Part shown: piece after piece, positions 23,915 to 31,636 of the stretch
Layout: the number at the start of each line of letters is the position of its first letter
Numbering within the stretch: the stretch's first letter is position 1
Assembly: GCA_019689675.1 (NCBI GenBank)
Contig: JADGGZ010000013.1
Location: forward strand, 1 to 33,237
Direction: 5' to 3'
DNA length: 33,237 bases
DNA from: Rhodospirillales bacterium
GTDB lineage: Bacteria; Pseudomonadota; Alphaproteobacteria; ATCC43930; CGMCC-115725
Translations under genes and position numbers: made by a program
The notes under the pieces: generated by a model
Database searches by the model: none
Told to the model about the DNA's origin: nothing
What the model saw: the letters and a program-made list of their open reading frames with translations, nothing else

Positions 23915-25652
23915 GCTCCCCTTCGGCGCCGAGATCCTCGACGGCGGCGTGCGCTTCCGCCTTTGGGCGCCGAAGCTCGACCGGGTCTCGCTCGTGATCG
24001 AGGGCGGCCCGGAACTCGCGATGGAGGCGGAAGGCGACGGCTGGTTCGCGCTCGAAACCGACGCGGCCCGCGCCGGCACGCGTTATCGGTATCGGGCGGG
24101 CGAGCTCCTGGTTCCCGATCCCGCCTCCCGCTACCAGCCCGAGGACGTGCACGGGCCGAGCGAGGTCGTCGACCCGACGCGGCACGACTGGAGCGACGGC
24201 GGGTGGCGCGGGCGGCCGTGGGAGGAGACGGTGCTTTACGAGCTCCACGTCGGCGCCTTTTCCGATACGCACGATTTCGACGGCGTCGCACGGCGGCTCG
24301 ACCGCCTTGTCGATCTGGGCGTCACGGCGGTCGAGCTCATGCCGGTCGCCGAGTTTCCGGGGGCGCGCAATTGGGGCTACGACGGCGTCCTCCTCTTCGC
24401 CCCCGAGGCGCGCTATGGCGGACCGGAGGGTTTGAAGCGTCTCGTCGAGGCCTGTCACGCGCGCGGCCTCTCCCTCTTCCTCGACGTCGTCTACAATCAC
24501 TTCGGACCCGACGGGAACTATCTCGGTGCCTACGCGGAATTCTTCACGAAGCGCCACAGCACGCCCTGGGGCGACGGGATCAATTTCGACGGCAGACAGA
24601 GCCGCCCGGTCCGCGACTTCTTCATCGAGAACGCGCTCTACTGGCTCGAGGAGTTCAACGTCGACGGGCTCCGCTTCGACGCCGTCCACGCGATCCTCGA
24701 CGATTCCGATCCCGACATCGTGGCCGAGCTCGCCTCCGCCGTGCGCGCCCGGATCAAGGACCGTCCGGTCCATCTCGTCCTCGAGAACGACGACAATCGC
24801 GCCCGGTATCTGGCGCGCGGGCACCACACCGCGCAATGGAACGACGACGTTCACCACGCGCTTCGCGTCCACCTTTCCGGAGAACGCGGCGGCTACTACG
24901 CCGATTACGCGGATCGCCCGGCAGAGCATCTCGGCCGCGCCCTCGCCGAAGGCTTCGCCTATCAGGGCGAGCCGTCCCCCTATCGCGGCGGCACGCCGCG
25001 CGGCGAGCCGTCGTCGCATCTCGCGCCCGCGGCTTTCGTCGCCTTCGCCCAGAACCACGACCAGGTCGGCAACAACGCGTTCGGCAGCCGGCTCGCCCTT
25101 CTCGCTCCGCCCGATGCCGTCGCAGCCGGGGCCGTGATCATCGCCCTTTCCCCTCAGGTGCCGATGCTGTTCATGGGCGAGGAGTGGGCGGCGGAGCAGC
25201 CCTTCCTCTACTTCGTCGATTTCGGCGCCGAGCTCGCGGCGGCGGTGCGCGAAGGACGGCGGCGCGAGTTCGCAAAGTTTCCGGAGTTCGCCGACCCGGC
25301 TGCGCGGGAGCGCATTCCGGATCCGAACGCGCCCGAAACCTTCGAGCGCTCCGTCCTCGACTGGTCGGTCGCGGATCGCTCGCCCCATGCCGAAGCTCTC
25401 GCGCGCACGAAGGCGCTCCTCGAGCTCCGCAAGCGCGAGATCGTGCCGCGCCTTGCCGGAGCGCGCGCCGGCACCTGGCGGGTTCTCGCCGAGAGAGCGG
25501 TCGAGGTGCGCTGGCCGATGGGCGACGGCACGACGCTCGTCCTCGTCGCGAATTTCGGCGAGGCGCCGGTCGATGCCGCACGCCCGGGCCGTCTCCTCTA
25601 TGCCAGCGCCGAGCCCGGCGCGCCCCGTTCGGCGACGTTCTACCTCGCATGA
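23898..25652 (+). CDS. treZ: Malto-oligosyltrehalose trehalohydrolase
   Basis: This GH13 enzyme releases trehalose from maltooligosyl-trehalose. The 584-residue product starts MKRRHRLPFGAEILDGG, with an N-terminal CBM48-like domain (VRFRLWAPKLDRVSLVIEG). Its barrel has catalytic D261 (DGLRFDAVH), E296 (LVLENDDN) and D388 (AQNHDQVGN). The NGLRFDAVH-like and LENDD motifs are the TreZ signature that separates it from GlgB and GlgX. The frame is open upstream; ATG 23898 is chosen because it starts the recognisable family N-terminus. It overlaps glgX by 17 bases and malQ by 4 (ATGA). Confidence 0.96.
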   Translation: MKRRHRLPFGAEILDGGVRFRLWAPKLDRVSLVIEGGPELAMEAEGDGWFALETDAARAGTRYRYRAGELLVPDPASRYQPEDVHGPSEVVDPTRHDWSDGGWRGRPWEETVLYELHVGAFSDTHDFDGVARRLDRLVDLGVTAVELMPVAEFPGARNWGYDGVLLFAPEARYGGPEGLKRLVEACHARGLSLFLDVVYNHFGPDGNYLGAYAEFFTKRHSTPWGDGINFDGRQSRPVRDFFIENALYWLEEFNVDGLRFDAVHAILDDSDPDIVAELASAVRARIKDRPVHLVLENDDNRARYLARGHHTAQWNDDVHHALRVHLSGERGGYYADYADRPAEHLGRALAEGFAYQGEPSPYRGGTPRGEPSSHLAPAAFVAFAQNHDQVGNNAFGSRLALLAPPDAVAAGAVIIALSPQVPMLFMGEEWAAEQPFLYFVDFGAELAAAVREGRRREFAKFPEFADPAARERIPDPNAPETFERSVLDWSVADRSPHAEALARTKALLELRKREIVPRLAGARAGTWRVLAERAVEVRWPMGDGTTLVLVANFGEAPVDAARPGRLLYASAEPGAPRSATFYLA

Positions 25653-27541
25653 CCGACTACGCGGCTCTCGGAATAGCGACGCAGTATCGGGACGCGTGGG
25701 GCCGGGAACGTGCCGTGCCGGAGGAGACGCTCCGCGCGCTCGCCGCCGCGATCGGCAGCGGCGAGGATCGCTCCGCGCTCGATCCCGTCGCGGTCCTCCT
25801 CGAAGCGGAAGCGGGCGCCATCGGCCTCGACGGCCGGGGAAGCGTCGACTGGGCGATCCGCCTCGAGGACGGCCGGGAGCTTCACGGACGAACCGGGATC
25901 CGGGACGGCAGGCTGCCGCTCCCCGGCGACCTTCCGCTCGGCTACCACGAGCTCGAGCTCGCCGAGGGCAGAGCGACGATCATCGTCGCGCCTCGGCGTT
26001 GTCATCTTCCTGACGTCGGCCGGGTCTGGGCCCTCACCTGCCAGCTCTACAGCTTGCGGACGCCGCGCGGCATCGGCGACTTCACCGCGCTCGCCGAGCT
26101 TGCGGAGGGCGCGGCGCATGCCGGCGCATCGGCTCTCGGCATCAATCCGCTGCACGCGCTCTTTCCCAGCGAGCCTCGCCACATCAGCCCCTATTCGCCG
26201 TCCAGCCGGCTCTTCCTCAATCCGCTCTACGTCGACGTCGGTCCGATCGATGGAGGAGACGGCCCGTTCGTGGACTACGTTGCCGTCGCCGCGGCGAAGC
26301 AGGCGGCCTTCGAGCGCCGCTTCGCGCACGACGACCCGTTCTTCAAGTTCGAGGAAGCGGGCGGCAAGGCGCTGCTCGATTTCGCGATCTTCGAGACGCT
26401 GCACGAGCATGCGATGCGGTCGGGCTGGGGCTGGTCCTGGCGCGACTGGCCGGCCCCCTTTCGCGACCCGCGCTCGGTCGAGGTCGCCCGTTTCGCCGAG
26501 GAGCACCGACACCGGATCGAGCTCTCGCAATTCCGGCAGTTCGAGGCCGACCGGCAATTGGGCGAGGCGCAGCGCCGTGCCCGCGAGGCCGGGATGGCGA
26601 TCGGCCTCTATCGCGACCTCGCGGTCGGGGTCGATCCGAACGGTGCCGAGGCGTGGGCCGATCAGGCGCTGCTGACTCCCGGCGCCTCGATCGGCGCGCC
26701 GCCGGACCAGCTCAATCTCAAGGGCCAGAACTGGGGTCTCGCGCCGCAGAACCCGGTCGAGCTGCGGCGCCGCGCCTATGCGCCGTTCATCGCCGCGCTC
26801 CGCGCCAACATGCGTCACGCCGGCGCGCTCCGCATCGATCACGTCATGGCGCTTCGCCAGCTCTACTGGATTCCCGCCGGGGCGGCGCCCGACGAGGGCG
26901 CCTATGTGCGCTACCCGTTCGACGATCTCCTGCGCATTCTTTGCCTCGAAAGCGTACGCCATCGCTGCGCCGTCGTGGGCGAGGATCTCGGCACGGTTCC
27001 GGAGGGTTTTCGCGAGCGGATGCGCGAAACATGCGTCCTTTCCTACCGCGTCCTCTTCTTCGAGCGGGACCGGGACGGAGCTTTTCTGCCGCCCGCGCAT
27101 TACCCGGCCAGCGCCGCTGCGGCTGTCTCGACGCACGACATCGCGACGTTCAAGGGTTGGTGGGAAGGCCGCGACATCGACTGGCGCGAGCGGCTCGATC
27201 TCTATCCGGACGAGGCGAGCCGGCACGGCGACCGCGAGAGCCGCGAGCGCGACCGCAGGCTTCTTCTCGACGCGCTCGCGCGCGAGGGCCTCGCCGCCGA
27301 TCCCGAGGACGAGGACGCGCTCGCCGAGGCGGTGCATCGCTTCCTCGCCCGCGCGCCCTCGCTGCTGATGCTGGTTCAGGCCGAGGATCTCGCCGGCGAG
27401 GTCGAGCAGCCGAACCTCCCCGGTACGGTCGACGAGCATCCGAACTGGCGCCGGCGGCTCCGGCTTTCACCGGAAGAGCTCCTCGCCTCGCCCCTCTTCC
27501 GACGCATCGCGGCCGCCATCAACGAAGAGCGCCGACGCTGA
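25649..27541 (+). CDS. malQ: 4-alpha-glucanotransferase (amylomaltase)
   Basis: This GH77 enzyme disproportionates maltooligosaccharides. The 630-residue product has the GH77 markers GIGDFTALAELAEGAAHAGA, SPYSPSSRLFLNPLYVDV and GAPPDQLNLKGQNWGL, and the catalytic triad D397 (ALRIDHVM), E445 (VVGEDLGTVP) and D497 (VSTHDIATFKGWW). The ATG overlaps the treZ stop, and the treY ATG follows its TGA with no spacing. Sitting between treZ and treY, it probably rebuilds oligosaccharides that have become too short for TreY. Length is normal for a bacterial MalQ lacking large N-terminal extensions. Confidence 0.96.
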   Translation: MTDYAALGIATQYRDAWGRERAVPEETLRALAAAIGSGEDRSALDPVAVLLEAEAGAIGLDGRGSVDWAIRLEDGRELHGRTGIRDGRLPLPGDLPLGYHELELAEGRATIIVAPRRCHLPDVGRVWALTCQLYSLRTPRGIGDFTALAELAEGAAHAGASALGINPLHALFPSEPRHISPYSPSSRLFLNPLYVDVGPIDGGDGPFVDYVAVAAAKQAAFERRFAHDDPFFKFEEAGGKALLDFAIFETLHEHAMRSGWGWSWRDWPAPFRDPRSVEVARFAEEHRHRIELSQFRQFEADRQLGEAQRRAREAGMAIGLYRDLAVGVDPNGAEAWADQALLTPGASIGAPPDQLNLKGQNWGLAPQNPVELRRRAYAPFIAALRANMRHAGALRIDHVMALRQLYWIPAGAAPDEGAYVRYPFDDLLRILCLESVRHRCAVVGEDLGTVPEGFRERMRETCVLSYRVLFFERDRDGAFLPPAHYPASAAAAVSTHDIATFKGWWEGRDIDWRERLDLYPDEASRHGDRESRERDRRLLLDALAREGLAADPEDEDALAEAVHRFLARAPSLLMLVQAEDLAGEVEQPNLPGTVDEHPNWRRRLRLSPEELLASPLFRRIAAAINEERRR

Positions 27542-30145
27542 ATGATCATACCGCGCGCGACATACAGGCTGCAGTTCAACAAGGATTTCACCTTCCGCGA
27601 CGCGATCGCGCTCGTCGACTATTTCGCCGCGCTCGGCGTCTCGCATCTCTATGCCTCGCCCTTCCTCATGGCGCGGCCGGGCTCGACCCACGGCTACGAC
27701 ATCACCGATCACAACCTGCTCAACCCCGAGATCGGGACCGAGGAAGATCTCGCCGCGCTGGTCGCGGCGCTCCGCGAGCGCGGCATGGGGCTCATCCTCG
27801 ATTTCGTTCCCAACCACATGGGAATCGGCTCCGACAATCCGTGGTGGCTCGAGGTCCTCGAGCTCGGCGAGAGCGCGCCCGTCGCCTCCTTCTTCGACAT
27901 CGACTGGGATGCCGGAAACGGCAAAGTGCTGCTGCCGATTCTCGGCGACCATTACGGCACGGTCCTGGTGAACGGCGAGATCCGGGTGCGCTTCGATCCC
28001 GTCGAGGGGACGATCAGCGCCTGGTATTGGGATCATCGCTTCCCGATCGCGCCCGCGGACTACCCGGAGCTGCTGCGGAACGCCGCGGTGCCGGACGAGG
28101 CGGCGGACGAGCATCAGCGTATCGTCGACGAGCTCGGTCGCCTCGCGCTCGAAAGCCGACGCCGCTGGCGTCCCGGCATCTACGACGAGACGCGCCAGCT
28201 CCAGCGCGATCTCGCCGCGATCGCAGAGGTGCCGACGGTCGCGGCGGCGCTCGCCGAGGCCGTCGAGAGCGTCAACGGCGAAGCCGGCAGGCGCACGACC
28301 TGGCACGGACTGCATCAGCTCCTCGAGCGCCAGGCCTATCGCCTCGCCTATTGGCGGGTCGCCGCCGACGAGATCAACTACCGGCGCTTCTTCAACATCA
28401 ACGACCTCGCCGGGCTTCGCGTCGAGCTGCCCGAGCTTTTCGAGCGCATGCACCGACTCGTCTTCCGCCTCATCGACGAAGGCAAGCTCGACGGGCTGCG
28501 GATCGACCACATCGACGGGCTGTTCGATCCGCGCGAGTACTGCGAGCGCCTGCAGGCGCGGTATCCCGACGGTCTCTACGTCGTGGTGGAGAAGATTCTC
28601 GCGCACGACGAAACGCTGCCGGACTGGCCGGTCGCGGGCACGACCGGCTACGAGTTCACCAACGCCGTGCTGGGGCTGTTCGTCGATCCGGCCGGCGAGG
28701 GCCCGCTCCTCCGCCGGTACGCGCGCCACGCGCGGCCGGAGCCCTTCGATGCCGTGCTCTACGATGCGAAGCGGCGGATCATGCAGGTCAATCTCGCGAG
28801 CGAGATGGCGGTTCTGGCGCGCGAGTTCCACCGCCTCTCCTCGTCCGACTGGCGCACGCGCGACTTCACGCTGAACGGGATGCGGCAGGCGCTCGAGGAG
28901 GTGATCGCGCATTTCCCGGTCTATCGGACCTACGTCTCGCGGCGCGGCGTGTCGGACGAGGACCGGGCGCGCATCGAGAGGGCGGTCGGCGAGGCGAAGC
29001 GGCGCTCCCCTTTCACCGACACTTCGATCTTCGATTTCATCGCGCGCGTCCTCACGGGCGATCTCGGCAAGCAGCGCGGCGGCTGGAGCCGCGCCGAGGT
29101 GCTGCGCCTGGCGATGCGGCTGCAGCAGGTCACCGGCCCGGTGATGGCCAAGGGCTTCGAGGACACGGCGCTCTACCGGTGGTTCCCGCTCCTCGCCCTG
29201 AACGAGGTGGGCGGCGATCCGCGCCTCTTCGGCATGTCGCCAGAGGCGTTCCACTCGTTCTGCCGGCGCCGCGCCGAGCTTTCGCCGCATGCGCTTTCGG
29301 CGACGGCGACGCACGACACCAAGCGGGGCGAGGACGCGCGGGCGCGGCTCGCGCTCATCTCCGAGATGCCGCACGAGTGGAGCATCAAGGTCGCGCATTG
29401 GCACCGCCTCACCGCGGCGCTGCGCGGCCCGGTCGACCGCAACCACGAATGGCTGTTCTATCAGGCGCTGTTCGGCGCCTGGGAAGACGACCCCGCCCTC
29501 GCCGACCGGATAGCCGTCTACATGCTGAAGGCCGTGCGCGAGGGAAAGGAGAAGTCGGGCTGGGCGAACCCGGACCTCGATTACGAGGCTGCCGTCGAAA
29601 CCTTCATTCGCGCCGCGCTCCGCTTCCGCCCCTTCGCCGACGACATGGCCGCCTTCGTCGCCGAGTACGAGCGGCTGGGCGAGGTGAACGGACTCGCCCA
29701 GACGCTCCTGAAGCTCGCCGCGCCCGGCGTCCCCGACATCTATCAGGGCACCGAGCTCCCGGATTTCAGCCTCGTCGATCCCGACAACCGGCGGCCGGTC
29801 GATTTCGCGCGCCGTCGAAAGCTTCTCGACGAAGGCGACGAGGCGCGGCACGAGAAGCTCTTCCTCATCCGGCGCGCCCTCGCGCTGCGGCCGTCGGGCG
29901 ACTACGTCCCGCTCGCGGCGGAAGGCGCCAAGGCATCCCACCTTTTCGCCTTCGTGCGCGGCGGGCGCGTTCTCGCCGCCGTGCCGCGGCTCGTCGTCGG
30001 GCTCCACGGCGACTGGGGCGACACGCGCCTTTCTCTTCCGCGCGGCGTCTGGCGCGACGCTCTCGCCGATCGCCGCCTCGAGGGGACGGTCTCGGCCGCC
30101 GATCTCTTCGCGCCGTTCCCCGTAGCGCTTCTCGAAGCGCTCTGA
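27542..30145 (+). CDS. treY: Malto-oligosyltrehalose synthase
   Basis: This GH13 enzyme turns the terminal alpha-1,4 bond of maltodextrins into alpha,alpha-1,1, giving maltooligosyl-trehalose. The 867-residue product begins with the family start MIIPRATYRLQFNKDFTFRD and shows GSTHGYDITDHNLLNPEIG and DFVPNHMGI. It also has catalytic D322 (GLRIDHIDGL), E350 (VVVEKIL) and D592 (TATHDTKRGEDARARL), and ends with a C-terminal beta domain. The ATG directly follows the malQ stop (TGAATG), so translation is coupled. Last gene of glgX-treZ-malQ-treY; 57 bases separate it from creA. Together with TreZ it makes trehalose, a compatible solute, from glycogen. Confidence 0.96.
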   Translation: MIIPRATYRLQFNKDFTFRDAIALVDYFAALGVSHLYASPFLMARPGSTHGYDITDHNLLNPEIGTEEDLAALVAALRERGMGLILDFVPNHMGIGSDNPWWLEVLELGESAPVASFFDIDWDAGNGKVLLPILGDHYGTVLVNGEIRVRFDPVEGTISAWYWDHRFPIAPADYPELLRNAAVPDEAADEHQRIVDELGRLALESRRRWRPGIYDETRQLQRDLAAIAEVPTVAAALAEAVESVNGEAGRRTTWHGLHQLLERQAYRLAYWRVAADEINYRRFFNINDLAGLRVELPELFERMHRLVFRLIDEGKLDGLRIDHIDGLFDPREYCERLQARYPDGLYVVVEKILAHDETLPDWPVAGTTGYEFTNAVLGLFVDPAGEGPLLRRYARHARPEPFDAVLYDAKRRIMQVNLASEMAVLAREFHRLSSSDWRTRDFTLNGMRQALEEVIAHFPVYRTYVSRRGVSDEDRARIERAVGEAKRRSPFTDTSIFDFIARVLTGDLGKQRGGWSRAEVLRLAMRLQQVTGPVMAKGFEDTALYRWFPLLALNEVGGDPRLFGMSPEAFHSFCRRRAELSPHALSATATHDTKRGEDARARLALISEMPHEWSIKVAHWHRLTAALRGPVDRNHEWLFYQALFGAWEDDPALADRIAVYMLKAVREGKEKSGWANPDLDYEAAVETFIRAALRFRPFADDMAAFVAEYERLGEVNGLAQTLLKLAAPGVPDIYQGTELPDFSLVDPDNRRPVDFARRRKLLDEGDEARHEKLFLIRRALALRPSGDYVPLAAEGAKASHLFAFVRGGRVLAAVPRLVVGLHGDWGDTRLSLPRGVWRDALADRRLEGTVSAADLFAPFPVALLEAL

Positions 30146-30202
30146 ACGCGCCCTTCCCGCGCTGCCTTTTCCGATGCCTCGCCCGGCGCCACATATGGCT
30201 CC

Positions 30203-30697
30203 ATGCGCATGCTCGTCGCCGCCCTTCTCGCTCTCGCCTTCGTGCCCGCGGCCGCTGCCGAGGAGATCGGATCCTTCACCAACGACTGGACCGGCAACGG
30301 AATCGTCGTGGAGGCCGTGACCGATCCCGAGGTGAAGGGCGTCACCTGCCACATCGCCTATTTCGACCGCTCGCTCATCGACCGGCTCAGCAAGGGCAAC
30401 TGGTTCGAGGACCCCTCGAACGCCTCGATCTCCTGCCGCCAGACCGGAGCAATCGTGATCGGCGACATCGACTTGAGGCCCAAGGGCGAGGAAGTCTTCT
30501 CCGAGCGGCGCAGCCTCGTCTTCAAGTCGATCGCCGTGCGCCGCATCTACGACCGCAAGAACGACGCGCTCGTCTACGTCGCCTATTCGCGTCAGGTGAC
30601 CGACGCGAGCGCGAAAATGTCGATCTCGACGGTGGTTCTCTTCGACGCCGACCCGGTGTGGGAAAAGGGCAAGCCGGTGGCGGAGACGACGGACTGA
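30203..30697 (+). CDS. creA: CreA family periplasmic protein
   Basis: This 164-residue secreted protein has a signal peptide (residues 1-19, ending AAAAEE) and the CreA core: IGSFTNDWTGNGIVVEAVTDPEVKGVTCHIAYF, then an FEDPSNASISCRQTGAI segment, and ISTVVLFD near the end. Two cysteines (in VTCHI and SISCRQ) are conserved. CreA lies beside creBCD in E. coli, but its biochemical function is unknown. The ATG at 30203 gives the best signal peptide; ATG 30209 is also in frame. It is on the strand of the trehalose operon, 57 bases after treY, and could be read from it. Confidence 0.88.
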   Translation: MRMLVAALLALAFVPAAAAEEIGSFTNDWTGNGIVVEAVTDPEVKGVTCHIAYFDRSLIDRLSKGNWFEDPSNASISCRQTGAIVIGDIDLRPKGEEVFSERRSLVFKSIAVRRIYDRKNDALVYVAYSRQVTDASAKMSISTVVLFDADPVWEKGKPVAETTD

Positions 30698-30737
30698 ACT
30701 CGAGCGGGATCGGACGAAAAGCCAGAAAACAGTCTCT

Positions 30738-30759
30738 CGCGTCCAGGTTGTTGGACGCG
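30738..30759 (+). terminator. Hairpin after creA, possible terminator
   Basis: CGCGTCCA and TGGACGCG pair perfectly over 8 bases around a 6-base loop, about 40 bases after the creA stop and in the 155-base gap before the DUF3365 gene. No immediate U-run follows (the nearest is TTTT about 22 bases on), so it is an imperfect intrinsic terminator at best. Confidence 0.4.
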
Positions 30760-30852
30760 GAATCCGCTTCGATTGCCATCTTTTGCTCATTTGACGATCA
30801 TCGATTTCGGGCCGCACCGTTTTCGGCTGCACTAGCCTCAGCGAGGTTGGCG

Positions 30853-31623
30853 ATGGGCGGGCTTTCGGCGCTACTGACGCGGCGCAGCACAGCCATGGCG
30901 GTGCTCCTCGTGTTCTTTCTGAGCGGCGCATCGCCGGCCGCGGACACGCCGAGCGAGGAAGAGACCGCGATCGCGATGAGCCTCGCCGCCATGCTCCGCG
31001 CCGCCCGCACCGTCGTCTCCCTCAACCAGGATCGCATCAACGATCCGGCGATCGGCGACAAAGGGCTCGACGGCAAGACGCTGCTCGCGGCCGCCGTGCC
31101 GCTTTATCAAGAGGCGACCGGCGTCGATCCTCTCTCGATCGATCCGCAGTCGCGCCACGGACGTCTCCTCAGGGCGCAGATGGACGCGATCGCCGAGGTC
31201 GTCGACGAGCACCAGCCGACGCTCAATCAGCAAGGCGTCGGCTTCAAGGGCTTCATACCTTCGACCTTCGGGCGCCTCGTCAACGAGGCTTTCGGCAAGC
31301 GGATGGGCGGCGAGGCCGAGATGAAGGTGACGGCGCCTCAGGAGCTCATTCGAAACCGCAAGGCGCGGCCTGACGCCTGGGAGTCCGAGGTGATCCGGAC
31401 GAAGCTTCGCGCGCCGGACTGGCCGCGCGGCCAGTTCTACTCGGCAGTGACGACGACGAAGGGACGGCCGGCGTTCCGCCTCGCCGCGCCGGAGTATTAC
31501 GGCGAGTCCTGCCTCAGCTGCCACGGCGAGCCGAAAGGCGAGATCGACTTGACCGGCTACCCCAAGGAAGGGGCGAAAGAGGGCGATCTGGGCGGCGTTC
31601 TCACCGTGACGCTCTACCGCTGA
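30853..31623 (+). CDS. DUF3365 (Tll0287-like) periplasmic c-heme protein
   Basis: The 256-residue product has a signal peptide or N-terminal anchor (about residues 12-29, STAMAVLLVFFLSGASPA) and a PAS-like DUF3365 domain, with one heme c motif CLSCH (C220, C223, H224) near its C-terminus. DUF3365 domains often sit beside or within sensor kinases and chemoreceptors and are thought to sense redox state or gas ligands through the heme. The frame is open long before this gene; the ATG at 30853 has GAGG 6 bases upstream and precedes the hydrophobic leader. A histidine kinase starts 13 bases after its stop, so a joint sensing role is inferred. Confidence 0.8.
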   Translation: MGGLSALLTRRSTAMAVLLVFFLSGASPAADTPSEEETAIAMSLAAMLRAARTVVSLNQDRINDPAIGDKGLDGKTLLAAAVPLYQEATGVDPLSIDPQSRHGRLLRAQMDAIAEVVDEHQPTLNQQGVGFKGFIPSTFGRLVNEAFGKRMGGEAEMKVTAPQELIRNRKARPDAWESEVIRTKLRAPDWPRGQFYSAVTTTKGRPAFRLAAPEYYGESCLSCHGEPKGEIDLTGYPKEGAKEGDLGGVLTVTLYR

Positions 31624-31636
31624 GCGGGCTGGCGCC

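Noticed and set aside
30791-30804. TTGAC-GATC-ATCGA as a fourth FNR-type site before the DUF3365 gene
   Set aside because: The right half-site lacks the CAA core; one mismatch in an invariant position makes it no better than chance.
26653-30852. Very long plus-strand open frame that continues into the DUF3365 gene
   Set aside because: Upstream of 30853 it runs out of frame through malQ, treY and creA and gives an Arg-rich product. Only the part from the ATG at 30853, with a leader peptide and CLSCH, is a gene.
27467-30931. 1154-codon antisense open frame over treY and creA
   Set aside because: Composition is that of a reverse-frame shadow (Asp/Glu/Arg/His-rich, no domains), and treY in the opposite strand is unambiguous.
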